In this document: piece by piece, positions 14,677-22,052 of the stretch
Numbering within the stretch: position 1 is the stretch's first letter
Layout of the letters: each line of letters opens with the position of its first letter
Source of the DNA: UBA3103 sp002365855
Lineage (GTDB): Bacteria > Bacillota > Desulfotomaculia > Desulfotomaculales > Pelotomaculaceae
Assembly (NCBI GenBank): GCA_030627625.1
Contig: DAOURR010000030.1
Location: 1-26,003 of the forward strand
Length of the DNA stretch: 26,003 bases
Reading direction: 5' to 3'
The notes under the pieces: model-generated
What the model was told of the DNA's origin: nothing
Database searches by the model: none
Seen by the model: the letters and a program-made list of their open reading frames with translations, nothing else
Translations under genes and position numbers: made by a program

Positions 14677-15048
14677 ATGAGAATACAGGGCGCTGAGAGC
14701 AGCTACATACCGATGCAGCGCGAAATAAAAGCGGATATTCCGCTAAAAAAACGAGAGCCGGTTTCAAATGAAGCAGTAAGCCGGTTGCAGCGGCAATCCG
14801 AGGGAAAAGCCTCAGATTTGCCTGACCAGAAAAAACTGGACAGGGCCTTGAAACAGGCCAATGACACCATGGAAACATACGGCACGGAAGTGCGCTTCAA
14901 AGTTCACAAGGAAAGCGGCGAGATGCTGGTCAAAGTCATCAATACCAGGGACAATTCCGTTATCCGTGAAATCCCGCCCGAGCGAGTCCTTGATTTTGTG
15001 GCCCACGTTAAGGAGATGCTGGGATTCATTATCGATAAAATCATCTAA
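14677..15048 (+). CDS. flaG: Flagellar protein FlaG
   Basis: 123 residues. The first 60 are polar and variable. The second half is the FlaG domain: LKQANDTMETYGTEVRFKVH, then MLVKVINTRDNSVIREIPPE and RVLDFVAHVKEMLGFI. The IREIPPE motif is diagnostic of the family. FlaG affects filament length in several bacteria, but its mechanism is unclear. GGGGGGTGA about seven bases upstream marks the start. It is the last gene of the sigma-28 operon. The gene at 8253 looks like a diverged relative. Confidence 0.92.
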   Translation: MRIQGAESSYIPMQREIKADIPLKKREPVSNEAVSRLQRQSEGKASDLPDQKKLDRALKQANDTMETYGTEVRFKVHKESGEMLVKVINTRDNSVIREIPPERVLDFVAHVKEMLGFIIDKII

Positions 15049-15087
15049 GTATACTAACTATGGAAGATAATATATTATTTTGTTAAT

Positions 15088-15123
15088 AAGCCAAGTCCTG
15101 CTTCGGGACTTGGCTTGGTTTAT
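15088..15123 (+). terminator. Terminator after flaG
   Basis: AAGCCAAGTCC (15088-15098) pairs perfectly with GGACTTGGCTT (15106-15116) over a seven-base loop, followed by GGTTTAT. The stem is strong but the T tract is broken. It closes the late operon. From here to the promoter at 15301 there is AT-rich DNA with no gene seen. Confidence 0.75.
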
Positions 15124-15300
15124 ATGTGTTCTATTATTTTACGACATGGTCGTCGACAGCAGGTTGCTAAAGATAGTCTTTGTAATCCCGCTTGGATAAA
15201 GGTTGTGGGTCTAAACTTTTTTTAAAATTTTTTGTCAAAATTTACGAAAATCTTTTTTCACAGGAAGGAATAAGTCGCTAATTGTAGAATATGGTAGAGG

Positions 15301-15329
15301 TTGAGTCAGGTAATATATACCATTACAAT
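15301..15329 (+). promoter_or_regulatory. Sigma-A promoter for the flgB operon
   Basis: TTGAGT (15301-15306), 17 bases, TACAAT (15324-15329). This is a good vegetative promoter with optimal spacing. The predicted start near 15336 falls a few bases before the c-di-GMP aptamer, which is what a riboswitch leader should look like. The early basal-body operon would therefore be transcribed by the housekeeping sigma factor. Confidence 0.68.
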
Positions 15330-15342
15330 TAAATTTATCTAA

Positions 15343-15498
15343 TGGAAAGGGCAAACTTCCCGAAAGGGAGGGGCGCAAAGCTGACAGGCCTAAAGCCTGA
15401 GCAGGCGCGGGGCAGGCGTGGGATGTCGATCGCATCAGCGAAAGACATGCTGGTGACTTATTCTGCAACTGTTTGGCCAGGGCGGCTGGGTTGCCAGG
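15343..15498 (+). ncRNA. c-di-GMP-I (GEMM-I) riboswitch aptamer with enlarged P3, upstream of flgB
   Basis: GGGCAAAC, then a P2 stem CTTCCC/GGGAGG closed by a GAAA tetraloop, then GGGCGCAAAGC and GCCTAAAGCC give the conserved 5' half of the family. The conserved 3' strand GGCTGGGTTGCC (15484-15495) pairs with GGCAA at the start to make P1. Between the halves is an insertion of roughly 75 bases, with its own hairpins: GCCT/AGGC and CATCAGC/GCTGGTG (one G-T pair). The 5' half is a clear match. The receptor side of P3 is not canonical, so the exact fold is less certain than for the motA copy. Confidence 0.78.
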
Positions 15499-15514
15499 AC
15501 TGTGTGATTTACTA

Positions 15515-15544
15515 CCAAGCCCTTTCAAAAGGCTTGGTTTTCTT
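15515..15544 (+). terminator. Riboswitch expression-platform terminator before flgB
   Basis: CCAAGCC (15515-15521) pairs perfectly with GGCTTGG (15531-15537) around CTTTCAAAA, followed by TTTTCTT. It lies between the aptamer and flgB. GGCTGGG (15484-15490) in the aptamer 3' strand can pair with CCAAGCC at six of seven positions, so it can act as an antiterminator when the aptamer is not folded. Confidence 0.82.
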
Positions 15545-15582
15545 CGTTAAAAACAGGTATTAAACAAAAAGGGGCGGTGCGC

Positions 15583-15987
15583 ATGGACCTTTTTACCAAC
15601 CCGGTGATGGTGGCCTTAAAAAAAGGGCTGGACGCGGGGGCATTGCGGCAGAGAGTGATATCGAACAACATTGCCAACATCAACACGCCCAACTTTAAAA
15701 AATCGTCAGTCGCTTTTGAGAGCCTGCTTAAGACGGCGCTCGGGGAAGGACCGGTTAAATTGCAGACCACCGACCCCAGGCACTTCGCCGGCGCATCGAC
15801 ACTGGCTGAAGTCAGGCCCGAGGTTAAGGTGATCAGGACGACATCTATGCGGGCCGACGGAAACAATGTGGACATCGATGAAGAGATGACCAACCTGGCG
15901 GCCAATGACATTCAGTTCCAGGCAGCGGCCAGGGAAATAAGTGAACGCATAGCTCTGCTGAGCTATGTCATTACAGGTAGGGGGTAG
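15583..15987 (+). CDS. flgB: Flagellar basal-body rod protein FlgB
   Basis: 134 residues. FlgB is a proximal rod subunit. The rod signature RVISNNIANINTPNFKKSSVAFESLL is near residue 25, and the C-terminus DEEMTNLAANDIQFQAAAREISERI is the paired helix of axial proteins. ATG 15583 is chosen: AGGGG at 15570-15574 is eight bases upstream, while GTG 15577 would be only two bases from it. flgC follows after six bases. First gene of the basal-body operon, behind the c-di-GMP riboswitch. Confidence 0.94.
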   Translation: MDLFTNPVMVALKKGLDAGALRQRVISNNIANINTPNFKKSSVAFESLLKTALGEGPVKLQTTDPRHFAGASTLAEVRPEVKVIRTTSMRADGNNVDIDEEMTNLAANDIQFQAAAREISERIALLSYVITGRG

Positions 15988-15993
15988 GAAGAG

Positions 15994-16437
15994 ATGGGTG
16001 TTTTTGATTCATTTGCCATCAGCGCTTCGGGGATGACGGCGGAGAGGTTGAGGCTGGACCTGGCGTCCAATAACATTGCCAACATGAACAGCGCCGGCAG
16101 GCCGAACGACCCGTCAAATCCACCTTATCGGCGTAAAATCCCCATTTTTGTGCAAATGCTGGAACAGACCGGCGGGCAGGGCCTGCAACGGCCGGGTTTC
16201 AGTGGCGCCGGGGTGCGTGTGGCCAGGGTCTTGGAGGACAACAATCCTCCCCGCCTGGTTCATGACCCGTCTCATCCGCTAGCGGATGATAGAGGCTATG
16301 TAGCTTACCCGAATATCAATATTGTTAATGAAATGGTGAATGTGATCACCGCCACCAGGGCGTACGAGGCAAACGTTACGGCTCTTAACGCCGCCAAGGA
16401 CATTGCCTTAAAAGCGCTGGAAATCGGCCGGGGATAA
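15994..16437 (+). CDS. flgC: Flagellar basal-body rod protein FlgC
   Basis: 147 residues. FlgC is another proximal rod subunit. The N-terminal motif FAISASGMTAERLRLDLASN with NNIANMNSAG and the C-terminal VNVITATRAYEANVTALNAAK are diagnostic. GVRVARVLEDNNPPRLVHDPSHPLADDRGYVAYPN in the middle is the FlgC-specific region. A GGAAGAG site precedes ATG 15994, tightly behind flgB. Confidence 0.95.
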   Translation: MGVFDSFAISASGMTAERLRLDLASNNIANMNSAGRPNDPSNPPYRRKIPIFVQMLEQTGGQGLQRPGFSGAGVRVARVLEDNNPPRLVHDPSHPLADDRGYVAYPNINIVNEMVNVITATRAYEANVTALNAAKDIALKALEIGRG

Positions 16438-16451
16438 GGGGGCGTTAAATA

Positions 16452-16745
16452 ATGCAGGTTTCTCCCATAGGGCAGATCGCGCCAATTCTAAAGGTTGACG
16501 CCGCAGAGAAGCAGGGCGAGGGCAGTGTTTCCTTTTCCGAGCTAGTAAACAGCGCCCTTAAAAAACTTAATGATGCTCAGGTCAAAGCTGATGACCTGAC
16601 ACTTCAGTTGCTGACCGGTGAGGTGGAGGATATTCACCAGGTTACCATAGCCATGCAGGAGGCCAAGCTGACCATGCAGCTGGCTGTTGAAGTGAGGAAC
16701 AAGGTGATTGAAGCCTACCAGGAAATATCCCGCATGCAAGTATAG
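16452..16745 (+). CDS. fliE: MS ring-rod junction protein FliE
   Basis: 97 residues, normal for FliE, which connects the MS ring (FliF) to the rod. The C-terminal helix pair has VEDIHQVTIAMQEAKLTMQL and EVRNKVIEAYQEISRMQV, where DIHQV..A..EA...M and Y.EI.RM are the family markers. AAGGGGGCG precedes the ATG, and the gene follows flgC by 14 bases in the common order flgB-flgC-fliE-fliF. Confidence 0.94.
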   Translation: MQVSPIGQIAPILKVDAAEKQGEGSVSFSELVNSALKKLNDAQVKADDLTLQLLTGEVEDIHQVTIAMQEAKLTMQLAVEVRNKVIEAYQEISRMQV

Positions 16746-16839
16746 CAAAAGCAGGGGCAAAGGCAGGGAGACGGTTCTCTTGCTCCCATAAAAGTCCCAA
16801 CTAATAGAAACCGCAGATTAAGTATTGAGGTGGTTGAAT

Positions 16840-18369
16840 TTGACCCCGGGTGACATCACAGCCAGGTTTAAAGAGAGATGGCAGCCCTTAAACCAGACAC
16901 AAAAGATCATCTCCGTCATTGTTACCGCGGGGGTCCTGGTCTGTTTGTTTTATCTCGGACAAATTATTGCGCGTCCTGCTTATGCCCCCCTGTTTACAGG
17001 TCTGGAGCCGAGGGACGCAGGGTCCATAGTTGAACAGCTCAAGACTTTAAATGTTCCCTACCAGGTTGCAGAGCAGGGCCGGACGATTAAAGTTCCGGAG
17101 TCCCAGGTCTATGAGGTGCGGATCCAGCTGGCCAGCAGCGGGGCGCTTGGCGGCGGGATGGGTTTCGAGCTTTTTGACGAGAGCAAATTCGGACAGACCG
17201 ATTTTGAGCAGCAGGTGGGCTACCAACGGGCTTTACAGGAAGAGCTGAGGAGGACACTGGTCCAGATAGAAGGGGTTGAGCAGGCCAGGGTGCACCTGGT
17301 GCTCCCTCAAAAAAGCGTTTTTATCAGCGAGCAGGGCACGTCCTCAGCTTCAGTGGCGCTGAAGCTCAACCCGTCGGCGCGGCTTAAGCCAGAGCACTCC
17401 CAGGGTATCTGTGATATCCTGGTTGGCAGCGTGGAGGGGCTGAAGCCTGAAAACGTCCACATTGTAGACACCGAAGGAAATATTTTAAGCGATAACTTAG
17501 GGTCAACCGACCCGAAGGCTGTATTAACCAAGGCGACACTGGAGCAGCAGAAAGCCCAGCGTGATTATGAGAAAGAGCTTGAGAACAGAGTTCAGCAAAT
17601 GCTCGCCCGCATCCTGGGCCAGAATAAGGCAGTGGCCATGGTCACCGCCGATTTGGATTTTAACCAGCAGCAGACCGTCAGCACCACCAGCACAAACCCT
17701 GAGGGTGTAAAGACGAGTGAGCATACAGTCAAGGAAAGCAGCACGGGAACAGAGGTGGGCGGCGCTCCGGGAACGGATTCAAATGTCACCACCAACCCGT
17801 TTCTTGCCGGGACCGGCTCCACCAGTTACACCCGGGAAGAAAACACCTTTAACTACCAGGTCAGTACCCTGCAGGAAACCGTGATTAACGCGCCCGGGGG
17901 TGTCCGGCGTTTATCAGCGGCGGTAGTTGTAAGTGAAACAGATGGCCCGGTGGAAGTGGAAAAGGTCAGGGATGTTGTGGCAGCTGCTATTGGCTACAAC
18001 CAGATCAGGGGGGACATGATCCATGTTTCAAGTATGGTCTTTGACGATACTTACCAGAAAAAAATCGACGAAGAAATGGCGCTGGCCGGAAATAAAGCCG
18101 CTGATCAAGAACGCCTGAAATTATATGCCATGGCAGGAGGGGCGGTGCTCGGTGTCATCCTGATCATTGCCGTGGTGGTCGTTATGTTGAGGCGCCGCAG
18201 CGCTCAGAGGGTTACCGATATGGATGAGGAAGAATTTGTCCCAGTCAAGGCCATCGAGCTGGATCAGGAACAAGTTGCCAGGGATGAAAAGCAGAAGCAA
18301 CTTCGGGAAATGGCAAAAGAAAAACCGGAAGACGTGGCCGAACTTTTGAAAGTATGGATCAAAGAGTAA
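16840..18369 (+). CDS. fliF: Flagellar MS-ring protein FliF
   Basis: 509 residues. It forms the membrane-embedded MS ring on which the rotor and rod assemble. A membrane helix near residues 22-42 (SVIVTAGVLVCLFYLG) is followed by the first ring-building domain (FTGLEPRDAGSIVEQL, NVPYQV). The second ring domain contains GVEQARVHLVLPQKSVFI. A Gly/Thr-rich loop lies near residues 285-330. A second membrane helix (AVLGVILIIAVVVVML) precedes the charged C-terminus that binds FliG. TTG 16840 is chosen because AGGTGG (16828-16833) is six bases upstream. A longer TTG start at 16825 would overlap that site. Confidence 0.94.
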   Translation: MTPGDITARFKERWQPLNQTQKIISVIVTAGVLVCLFYLGQIIARPAYAPLFTGLEPRDAGSIVEQLKTLNVPYQVAEQGRTIKVPESQVYEVRIQLASSGALGGGMGFELFDESKFGQTDFEQQVGYQRALQEELRRTLVQIEGVEQARVHLVLPQKSVFISEQGTSSASVALKLNPSARLKPEHSQGICDILVGSVEGLKPENVHIVDTEGNILSDNLGSTDPKAVLTKATLEQQKAQRDYEKELENRVQQMLARILGQNKAVAMVTADLDFNQQQTVSTTSTNPEGVKTSEHTVKESSTGTEVGGAPGTDSNVTTNPFLAGTGSTSYTREENTFNYQVSTLQETVINAPGGVRRLSAAVVVSETDGPVEVEKVRDVVAAAIGYNQIRGDMIHVSSMVFDDTYQKKIDEEMALAGNKAADQERLKLYAMAGGAVLGVILIIAVVVVMLRRRSAQRVTDMDEEEFVPVKAIELDQEQVARDEKQKQLREMAKEKPEDVAELLKVWIKE

Positions 18370-18381
18370 GGAGGGCTTGTC

Positions 18382-19392
18382 TTGCAGCAGCTTTTAAAGT
18401 TCAAAGGCATACAAAAAGCGGCCATTTTATTGATAGCGCTGGGCTCGGACCTGTCTTCCAAGGTGCTCAAACAGGAATTCCAGGAGTCTGATATAGAGCT
18501 GATAACCCAGGAAATTTCCAATATGATCAAAATTCCACCGGAAGTAAGAAACGCTGTGGTTGATGAGTTTCTGGAGCTTCAGCGGGCCCGGCATTACCTG
18601 ATTCACGGCGGCCTTAACTATGCCAAGGAACTGCTTGAAAAGGCTGTGGGTCACCAGAAGGCTTCGGAAATATTAAATAAGCTTACCAGGGACATGAAGG
18701 CCATACCCTTCAGCGCGCTGCGCAAGACCGACCCCAAACAGCTATATAATTTTTTGCGGGAGGAGCACCCCCAGACAATCGCGCTGATCCTGGCCCACCT
18801 GACGCCGGAGCAGGCGGCGGTCGTGCTTGGGCTGCTGCCCCCTGAGCTGCAGAGTGATATATCCAGGCGAATTGCAATAATTGACCGTTTCTCATCGGAT
18901 ATAATCAGGGATGTTGAGACCCTGCTGGAGCGTAAGCTTTCATCCGTAGTCCCGCAGGATCATAACGTGGTTGGAGGAGTGCAGTCCCTGGTGGATATCC
19001 TGAACAGGGTCGGCAGAAGTTCTGAAAAAGTAATCATGGAGGGTCTTGAAAGAGAGGACCCGGTACTTGCGGAGGAAGTTAAGAGGCGCATGTTTGTATT
19101 CGAGGACCTCACCCTGCTGCCGGACAACTTTATCCAGCGGGTGCTGAAAGAGGTTGACTCCAAAGACCTGGTTCTTGCCATGCGTGGGTCCAACGAGGAT
19201 GTTAATTCCAGGATCCTTAAAAACATGTCCAAGCGTGCCGCCGAAATGATTAAAGAGGAAATTGAATTTATGGGTCCGGTCCGGCTTAAAGAGGTGGAGA
19301 AGGCCCAGCAGAAAGTTGTTTCAATCATTCGGAAGCTGGACGAGAGCGGTGAAATAATTATTTCACGGGGTGGCGAAGATGTCATCATTTAA
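18382..19392 (+). CDS. fliG: Flagellar motor switch protein FliG
   Basis: 336 residues, typical. FliG is the rotor protein contacted by MotA. The N-terminal domain (KAAILLIALGSDLSSKVLKQ) binds FliF. The middle carries the EHPQ motif in EEHPQTIALILAHLTPEQAA, the FliM-binding site. The C-terminal torque domain has VLKEVDSKDLVLAMRGSNED, KNMSKRAAEMIKEEIEFMGP and the charged helix with conserved Arg, Asp and Glu residues. TTG 18382 follows AAGGAGGG by about eight bases. Its end overlaps fliH by 14 bases. Confidence 0.96.
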   Translation: MQQLLKFKGIQKAAILLIALGSDLSSKVLKQEFQESDIELITQEISNMIKIPPEVRNAVVDEFLELQRARHYLIHGGLNYAKELLEKAVGHQKASEILNKLTRDMKAIPFSALRKTDPKQLYNFLREEHPQTIALILAHLTPEQAAVVLGLLPPELQSDISRRIAIIDRFSSDIIRDVETLLERKLSSVVPQDHNVVGGVQSLVDILNRVGRSSEKVIMEGLEREDPVLAEEVKRRMFVFEDLTLLPDNFIQRVLKEVDSKDLVLAMRGSNEDVNSRILKNMSKRAAEMIKEEIEFMGPVRLKEVEKAQQKVVSIIRKLDESGEIIISRGGEDVII

Positions 19393-20134
19393 AATCATCA
19401 AAAGCGCAGAGGTGCAGGACAACTCCCTGCAGGTGCTGCCGTTGCGGCGCAGCACGGCTGCCGATGAACTGGCGCAAAAAAGAACGGACAGCCCGTCTGA
19501 CTTGAGTGTAAATCTCCAGGCCTGGGCCAGGGCGCAGGCCGAGGAGACCATCAGCCGCGCCCGTTTCACGGCTGATGAAATCATCCGGCAGACGCATGTG
19601 GATATCGAACAGGTCAGAAAGCTGGCATACCGGGGTGGCTACGACCAGGGATGTAGGGATGGCTTCGAAAAGGGCTACCAGGACGGCATCATTAAAGCTG
19701 AAGAAGAGTCTCAGGCCATACGCGAGCAGGCCGCCAGTTTCTTCGACCAGGTTGAAAATATCCGCCGCAAGACACTGCAGGCGCTCGAGCAGGAGGTTGT
19801 TGAACTGGCTGTGGAAATCGCGGAGAGGCTTGTTTCAGCCCAGCTGGAACTGGATCCTTCAACAGTGTTGAAGATAGCTGCTGAGTCCATCCGGCTGGTG
19901 GCGGAAAGGCTGAATGTGGTTCTATATGTCAGTCCGTCCGAGATGGAGTATGTTAACAGTAAAAAAACCGAACTTAAGAGTATCCTGCCGGCCAGGGCCG
20001 AACTTCAGGTCGTAGCTGATTCATCAATACTGCCCGGAGGGTGCAAGATTGAAACTGAGCAGGGCTGGGTTGACGCTACCATTGAAGCCCGCCGCGAAGC
20101 GCTGGTGAAGGCGCTCTACGGCAGCGAGCGGTAG
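19379..20134 (+). CDS. fliH: Flagellar export ATPase regulator FliH
   Basis: 251 residues. FliH holds the export ATPase FliI as a dimer and links it to the base. A long coiled region (ARAQAEETISRARFTADEII) runs into the glycine-repeat segment GGYDQGCRDGFEKGYQDG (about residues 85-102), the GxxxG-type helix contact typical of FliH. The C-terminal FliH/HrpE domain includes LEQEVVELAVEIAERLV and DSSILPGGCKIETEQGWVDA. ATG 19379 is preferred to GTG 19370 because GGGGTGG ends five bases before it. It lies inside the fliG 3' end. Confidence 0.92.
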   Translation: MSSFKIIKSAEVQDNSLQVLPLRRSTAADELAQKRTDSPSDLSVNLQAWARAQAEETISRARFTADEIIRQTHVDIEQVRKLAYRGGYDQGCRDGFEKGYQDGIIKAEEESQAIREQAASFFDQVENIRRKTLQALEQEVVELAVEIAERLVSAQLELDPSTVLKIAAESIRLVAERLNVVLYVSPSEMEYVNSKKTELKSILPARAELQVVADSSILPGGCKIETEQGWVDATIEARREALVKALYGSER

Positions 20135-20201
20135 GCCGCTGGTCTTATATATAACTATCTGGCTATTACATCCGTGAGATTTAAAGATAAGGTGATGACT
20201 T

Positions 20202-21524
20202 TTGGATAACGCCCCGATAAACCTGTCTCACTGGCATTCCCGCCTCAAAAAAGCCAGGCTGATCAAAGTAACCGGCCAGGTTTCCCGTGTTATAGGGCTG
20301 ACGGTCGAGGTGCTGGGGGTTAACGCCCCGATTGGCGAGGTTTGCGAGATCATCGTGCCCGGCGGAGCTGAGCCGGTTTTAGCTGAAGTCGTAGGCTTCC
20401 GCGACGGGAGTACGCTTTTGATGCCTCTGGGCGAACTGAGGGGCATCTACCAGGGCTGCGAGGTCATCCCCGTGGGGAAATCGTTTAATGTCAAAGTAGG
20501 GGAACAGCTCCTGGGCAGGGTTCTCAACGGCCTGGGAGAGCCAATGGACGACAAGGGGCCGCTGAACGGCGATTCCATAGAATATCCGGTCAACAGCCGC
20601 CCGCCTAACCCCCTGATGAGGAGGCGGATAACCGAAGTTTTATCCACCGGGGTAAGAGCCGTGGACGCGCTGCTTACCTGCGGGCAGGGACAGAGAATGG
20701 GTATTTTTTCAGGTAGCGGCGTTGGGAAAAGTACCCTTATGGGTATGATTTCACGCTACAGCAGTGCCGATGTTAACGTTATCGGACTGATTGGTGAGCG
20801 GGGCAGGGAAGTGCTGGACTTTATCGAGACCGACCTAGGCCCGGAAGGGTTGTCCCGCTCGGTAGTAGTGGTCGCTACTTCAGAACAGCCGGCCCTGGTC
20901 CGGCTTAAGGGAGCTTTTGTATCATGCGCCATTGCCGAGTATTTTCGCGACCAGGGCAAGGACGTCCTGCTGATGATGGATTCGGTAACGCGTTTTGCCA
21001 TGGCTCAGAGGGAGATTGGCCTGGCCATAGGCGAGCCGCCCGCGACCAAGGGTTATACACCATCGGTTTTCGCGCTGCTGCCCAGGCTTCTGGAGCGTCC
21101 GGGCATGTCGCATACAGGTTCGATCACAGCCTTTTTTACAGTGCTGGTAGATGGCGATGATTTCAATGAGCCCGTTTCTGACGCAGTTCGGGGCATTCTG
21201 GACGGTCATATCATTCTGTCCCGGGATCTTGCCGCAGCCAATCATTATCCGGCTGTGGACATCCTCAACAGCGTCAGCCGGCTGATGCCCGATATCACTA
21301 CCGAGGAACACCGCGCCCTGGCCGGCAGGCTGCGCAGCTTGCTGGCGATATACCGGCAGGCGGAGGACCTGATCAATATCGGGGCTTATGTCCAGGGCTC
21401 TAACCCGCGCATTGACGAAGCAATTGCGGCTTATCAGAGTATAACGGGATTCCTGCGACAAGACATTAACGAGCACAACCAGTTTGATCAGGCTGTTAAA
21501 ATGCTGAAGACCATTATCGATTAG
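20202..21524 (+). CDS. fliI: Flagellum-specific ATPase FliI
   Basis: 440 residues, the usual length. FliI hydrolyses ATP for the flagellar type III export apparatus. The Walker A motif GIFSGSGVGKSTLMG is near residue 170. The Walker B region with DVLLMMDSVTRFAMAQREIG follows, and GEPPATKGYTPSVFALLPRL is the FliI/F1-beta signature. The N-terminal beta barrel has GQVSRVIGLTVEVLGVNAP. TTG 20202 with AAGGTGATGA upstream is chosen. fliJ starts 14 bases after the stop. Confidence 0.96.
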   Translation: MDNAPINLSHWHSRLKKARLIKVTGQVSRVIGLTVEVLGVNAPIGEVCEIIVPGGAEPVLAEVVGFRDGSTLLMPLGELRGIYQGCEVIPVGKSFNVKVGEQLLGRVLNGLGEPMDDKGPLNGDSIEYPVNSRPPNPLMRRRITEVLSTGVRAVDALLTCGQGQRMGIFSGSGVGKSTLMGMISRYSSADVNVIGLIGERGREVLDFIETDLGPEGLSRSVVVVATSEQPALVRLKGAFVSCAIAEYFRDQGKDVLLMMDSVTRFAMAQREIGLAIGEPPATKGYTPSVFALLPRLLERPGMSHTGSITAFFTVLVDGDDFNEPVSDAVRGILDGHIILSRDLAAANHYPAVDILNSVSRLMPDITTEEHRALAGRLRSLLAIYRQAEDLINIGAYVQGSNPRIDEAIAAYQSITGFLRQDINEHNQFDQAVKMLKTIID

Positions 21525-21538
21525 GGGGTTAATCGACC

Positions 21539-21976
21539 TTGGCAAAATTTCAATTTCGCCTTGAGCCGGTCCTCAGGCAGCGGGAGGCCAGGGAAGACGC
21601 CGCTGAACAGGCCCTGGCGCTCACCCGCAAGGAATACAACCGGCGCTTGAACCTGCTGCAGAACACCAGACTGCGCCTGGAAAAGGCCTTTACTCCTGGT
21701 GAGGTTAAAGAACTGGATCTTGTTGAAGCGATGCACGTGTCATTTTACCGGGCATCCCTCAAAGAAAAAATATGCAGCCAGGAAAGGGATGTATGCGAGG
21801 CTGAAGATTTGGTCGAGGGCAGCAGGAAGGAAGCCGTTCAGGCCAGGCAGGAACGCCAGATTATTGAGAAAGTTAAGGAAAAATCCCTGAATAATTTTCG
21901 GCGCTCGGAGGATGCCAGGGAGCAAAAGCTTGCAGATGAGCTGTCTATGTATTCCTACCTGCGCTCGGTCAAATAG
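21539..21976 (+). CDS. fliJ: Flagellar export chaperone FliJ
   Basis: 145 residues, almost completely coiled coil, beginning MAKFQFRLEPVLRQREAREDAAEQAL. FRLEPVL...E...E is the FliJ family start. FliJ forms the central stalk of the FliH-FliI export ATPase. Its place directly behind fliI and the central VEGSRKEAVQARQERQIIEKV helix fit. TTG 21539 follows GGGGGTTAATCGACC. Ends just before a structured leader for fliK. Confidence 0.9.
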   Translation: MAKFQFRLEPVLRQREAREDAAEQALALTRKEYNRRLNLLQNTRLRLEKAFTPGEVKELDLVEAMHVSFYRASLKEKICSQERDVCEAEDLVEGSRKEAVQARQERQIIEKVKEKSLNNFRRSEDAREQKLADELSMYSYLRSVK

Positions 21977-21978
21977 AG

Positions 21979-22044
21979 TCCCAAACTGTTGGGAATGGAG
22001 GCAAAAACCTCCTTGCGATTCCCATGTAAAAATAGAAAGGAGGT
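21979..22044 (+). promoter_or_regulatory. Structured leader with possible anti-Shine-Dalgarno switch before fliK
   Basis: GGGAAT (21991-21996) pairs with ATTCCC (22018-22023), enclosing GGAGG (21997-22001) paired with CCTCC (22008-22012). TCCCAA/TTGGGA (21979-21984 with 21989-21994) is a competing hairpin. ACCTCCTT (22007-22014) is also perfectly complementary to AAGGAGGT (22037-22044), the fliK ribosome binding site. Two mutually exclusive folds are therefore possible, one exposing and one hiding that site. Confidence 0.55.
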
Positions 22045-22052
22045 GAGATTAG

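Noticed and set aside
15342..15563. 73-residue frame over the flgB leader
   Set aside because: It covers a conserved riboswitch aptamer and terminator. The coding potential is a by-product of GC-rich RNA structure.
20922..21545. 207-residue minus-strand frame
   Set aside because: Antisense to the highly conserved fliI gene, with no own promoter or ribosome site.
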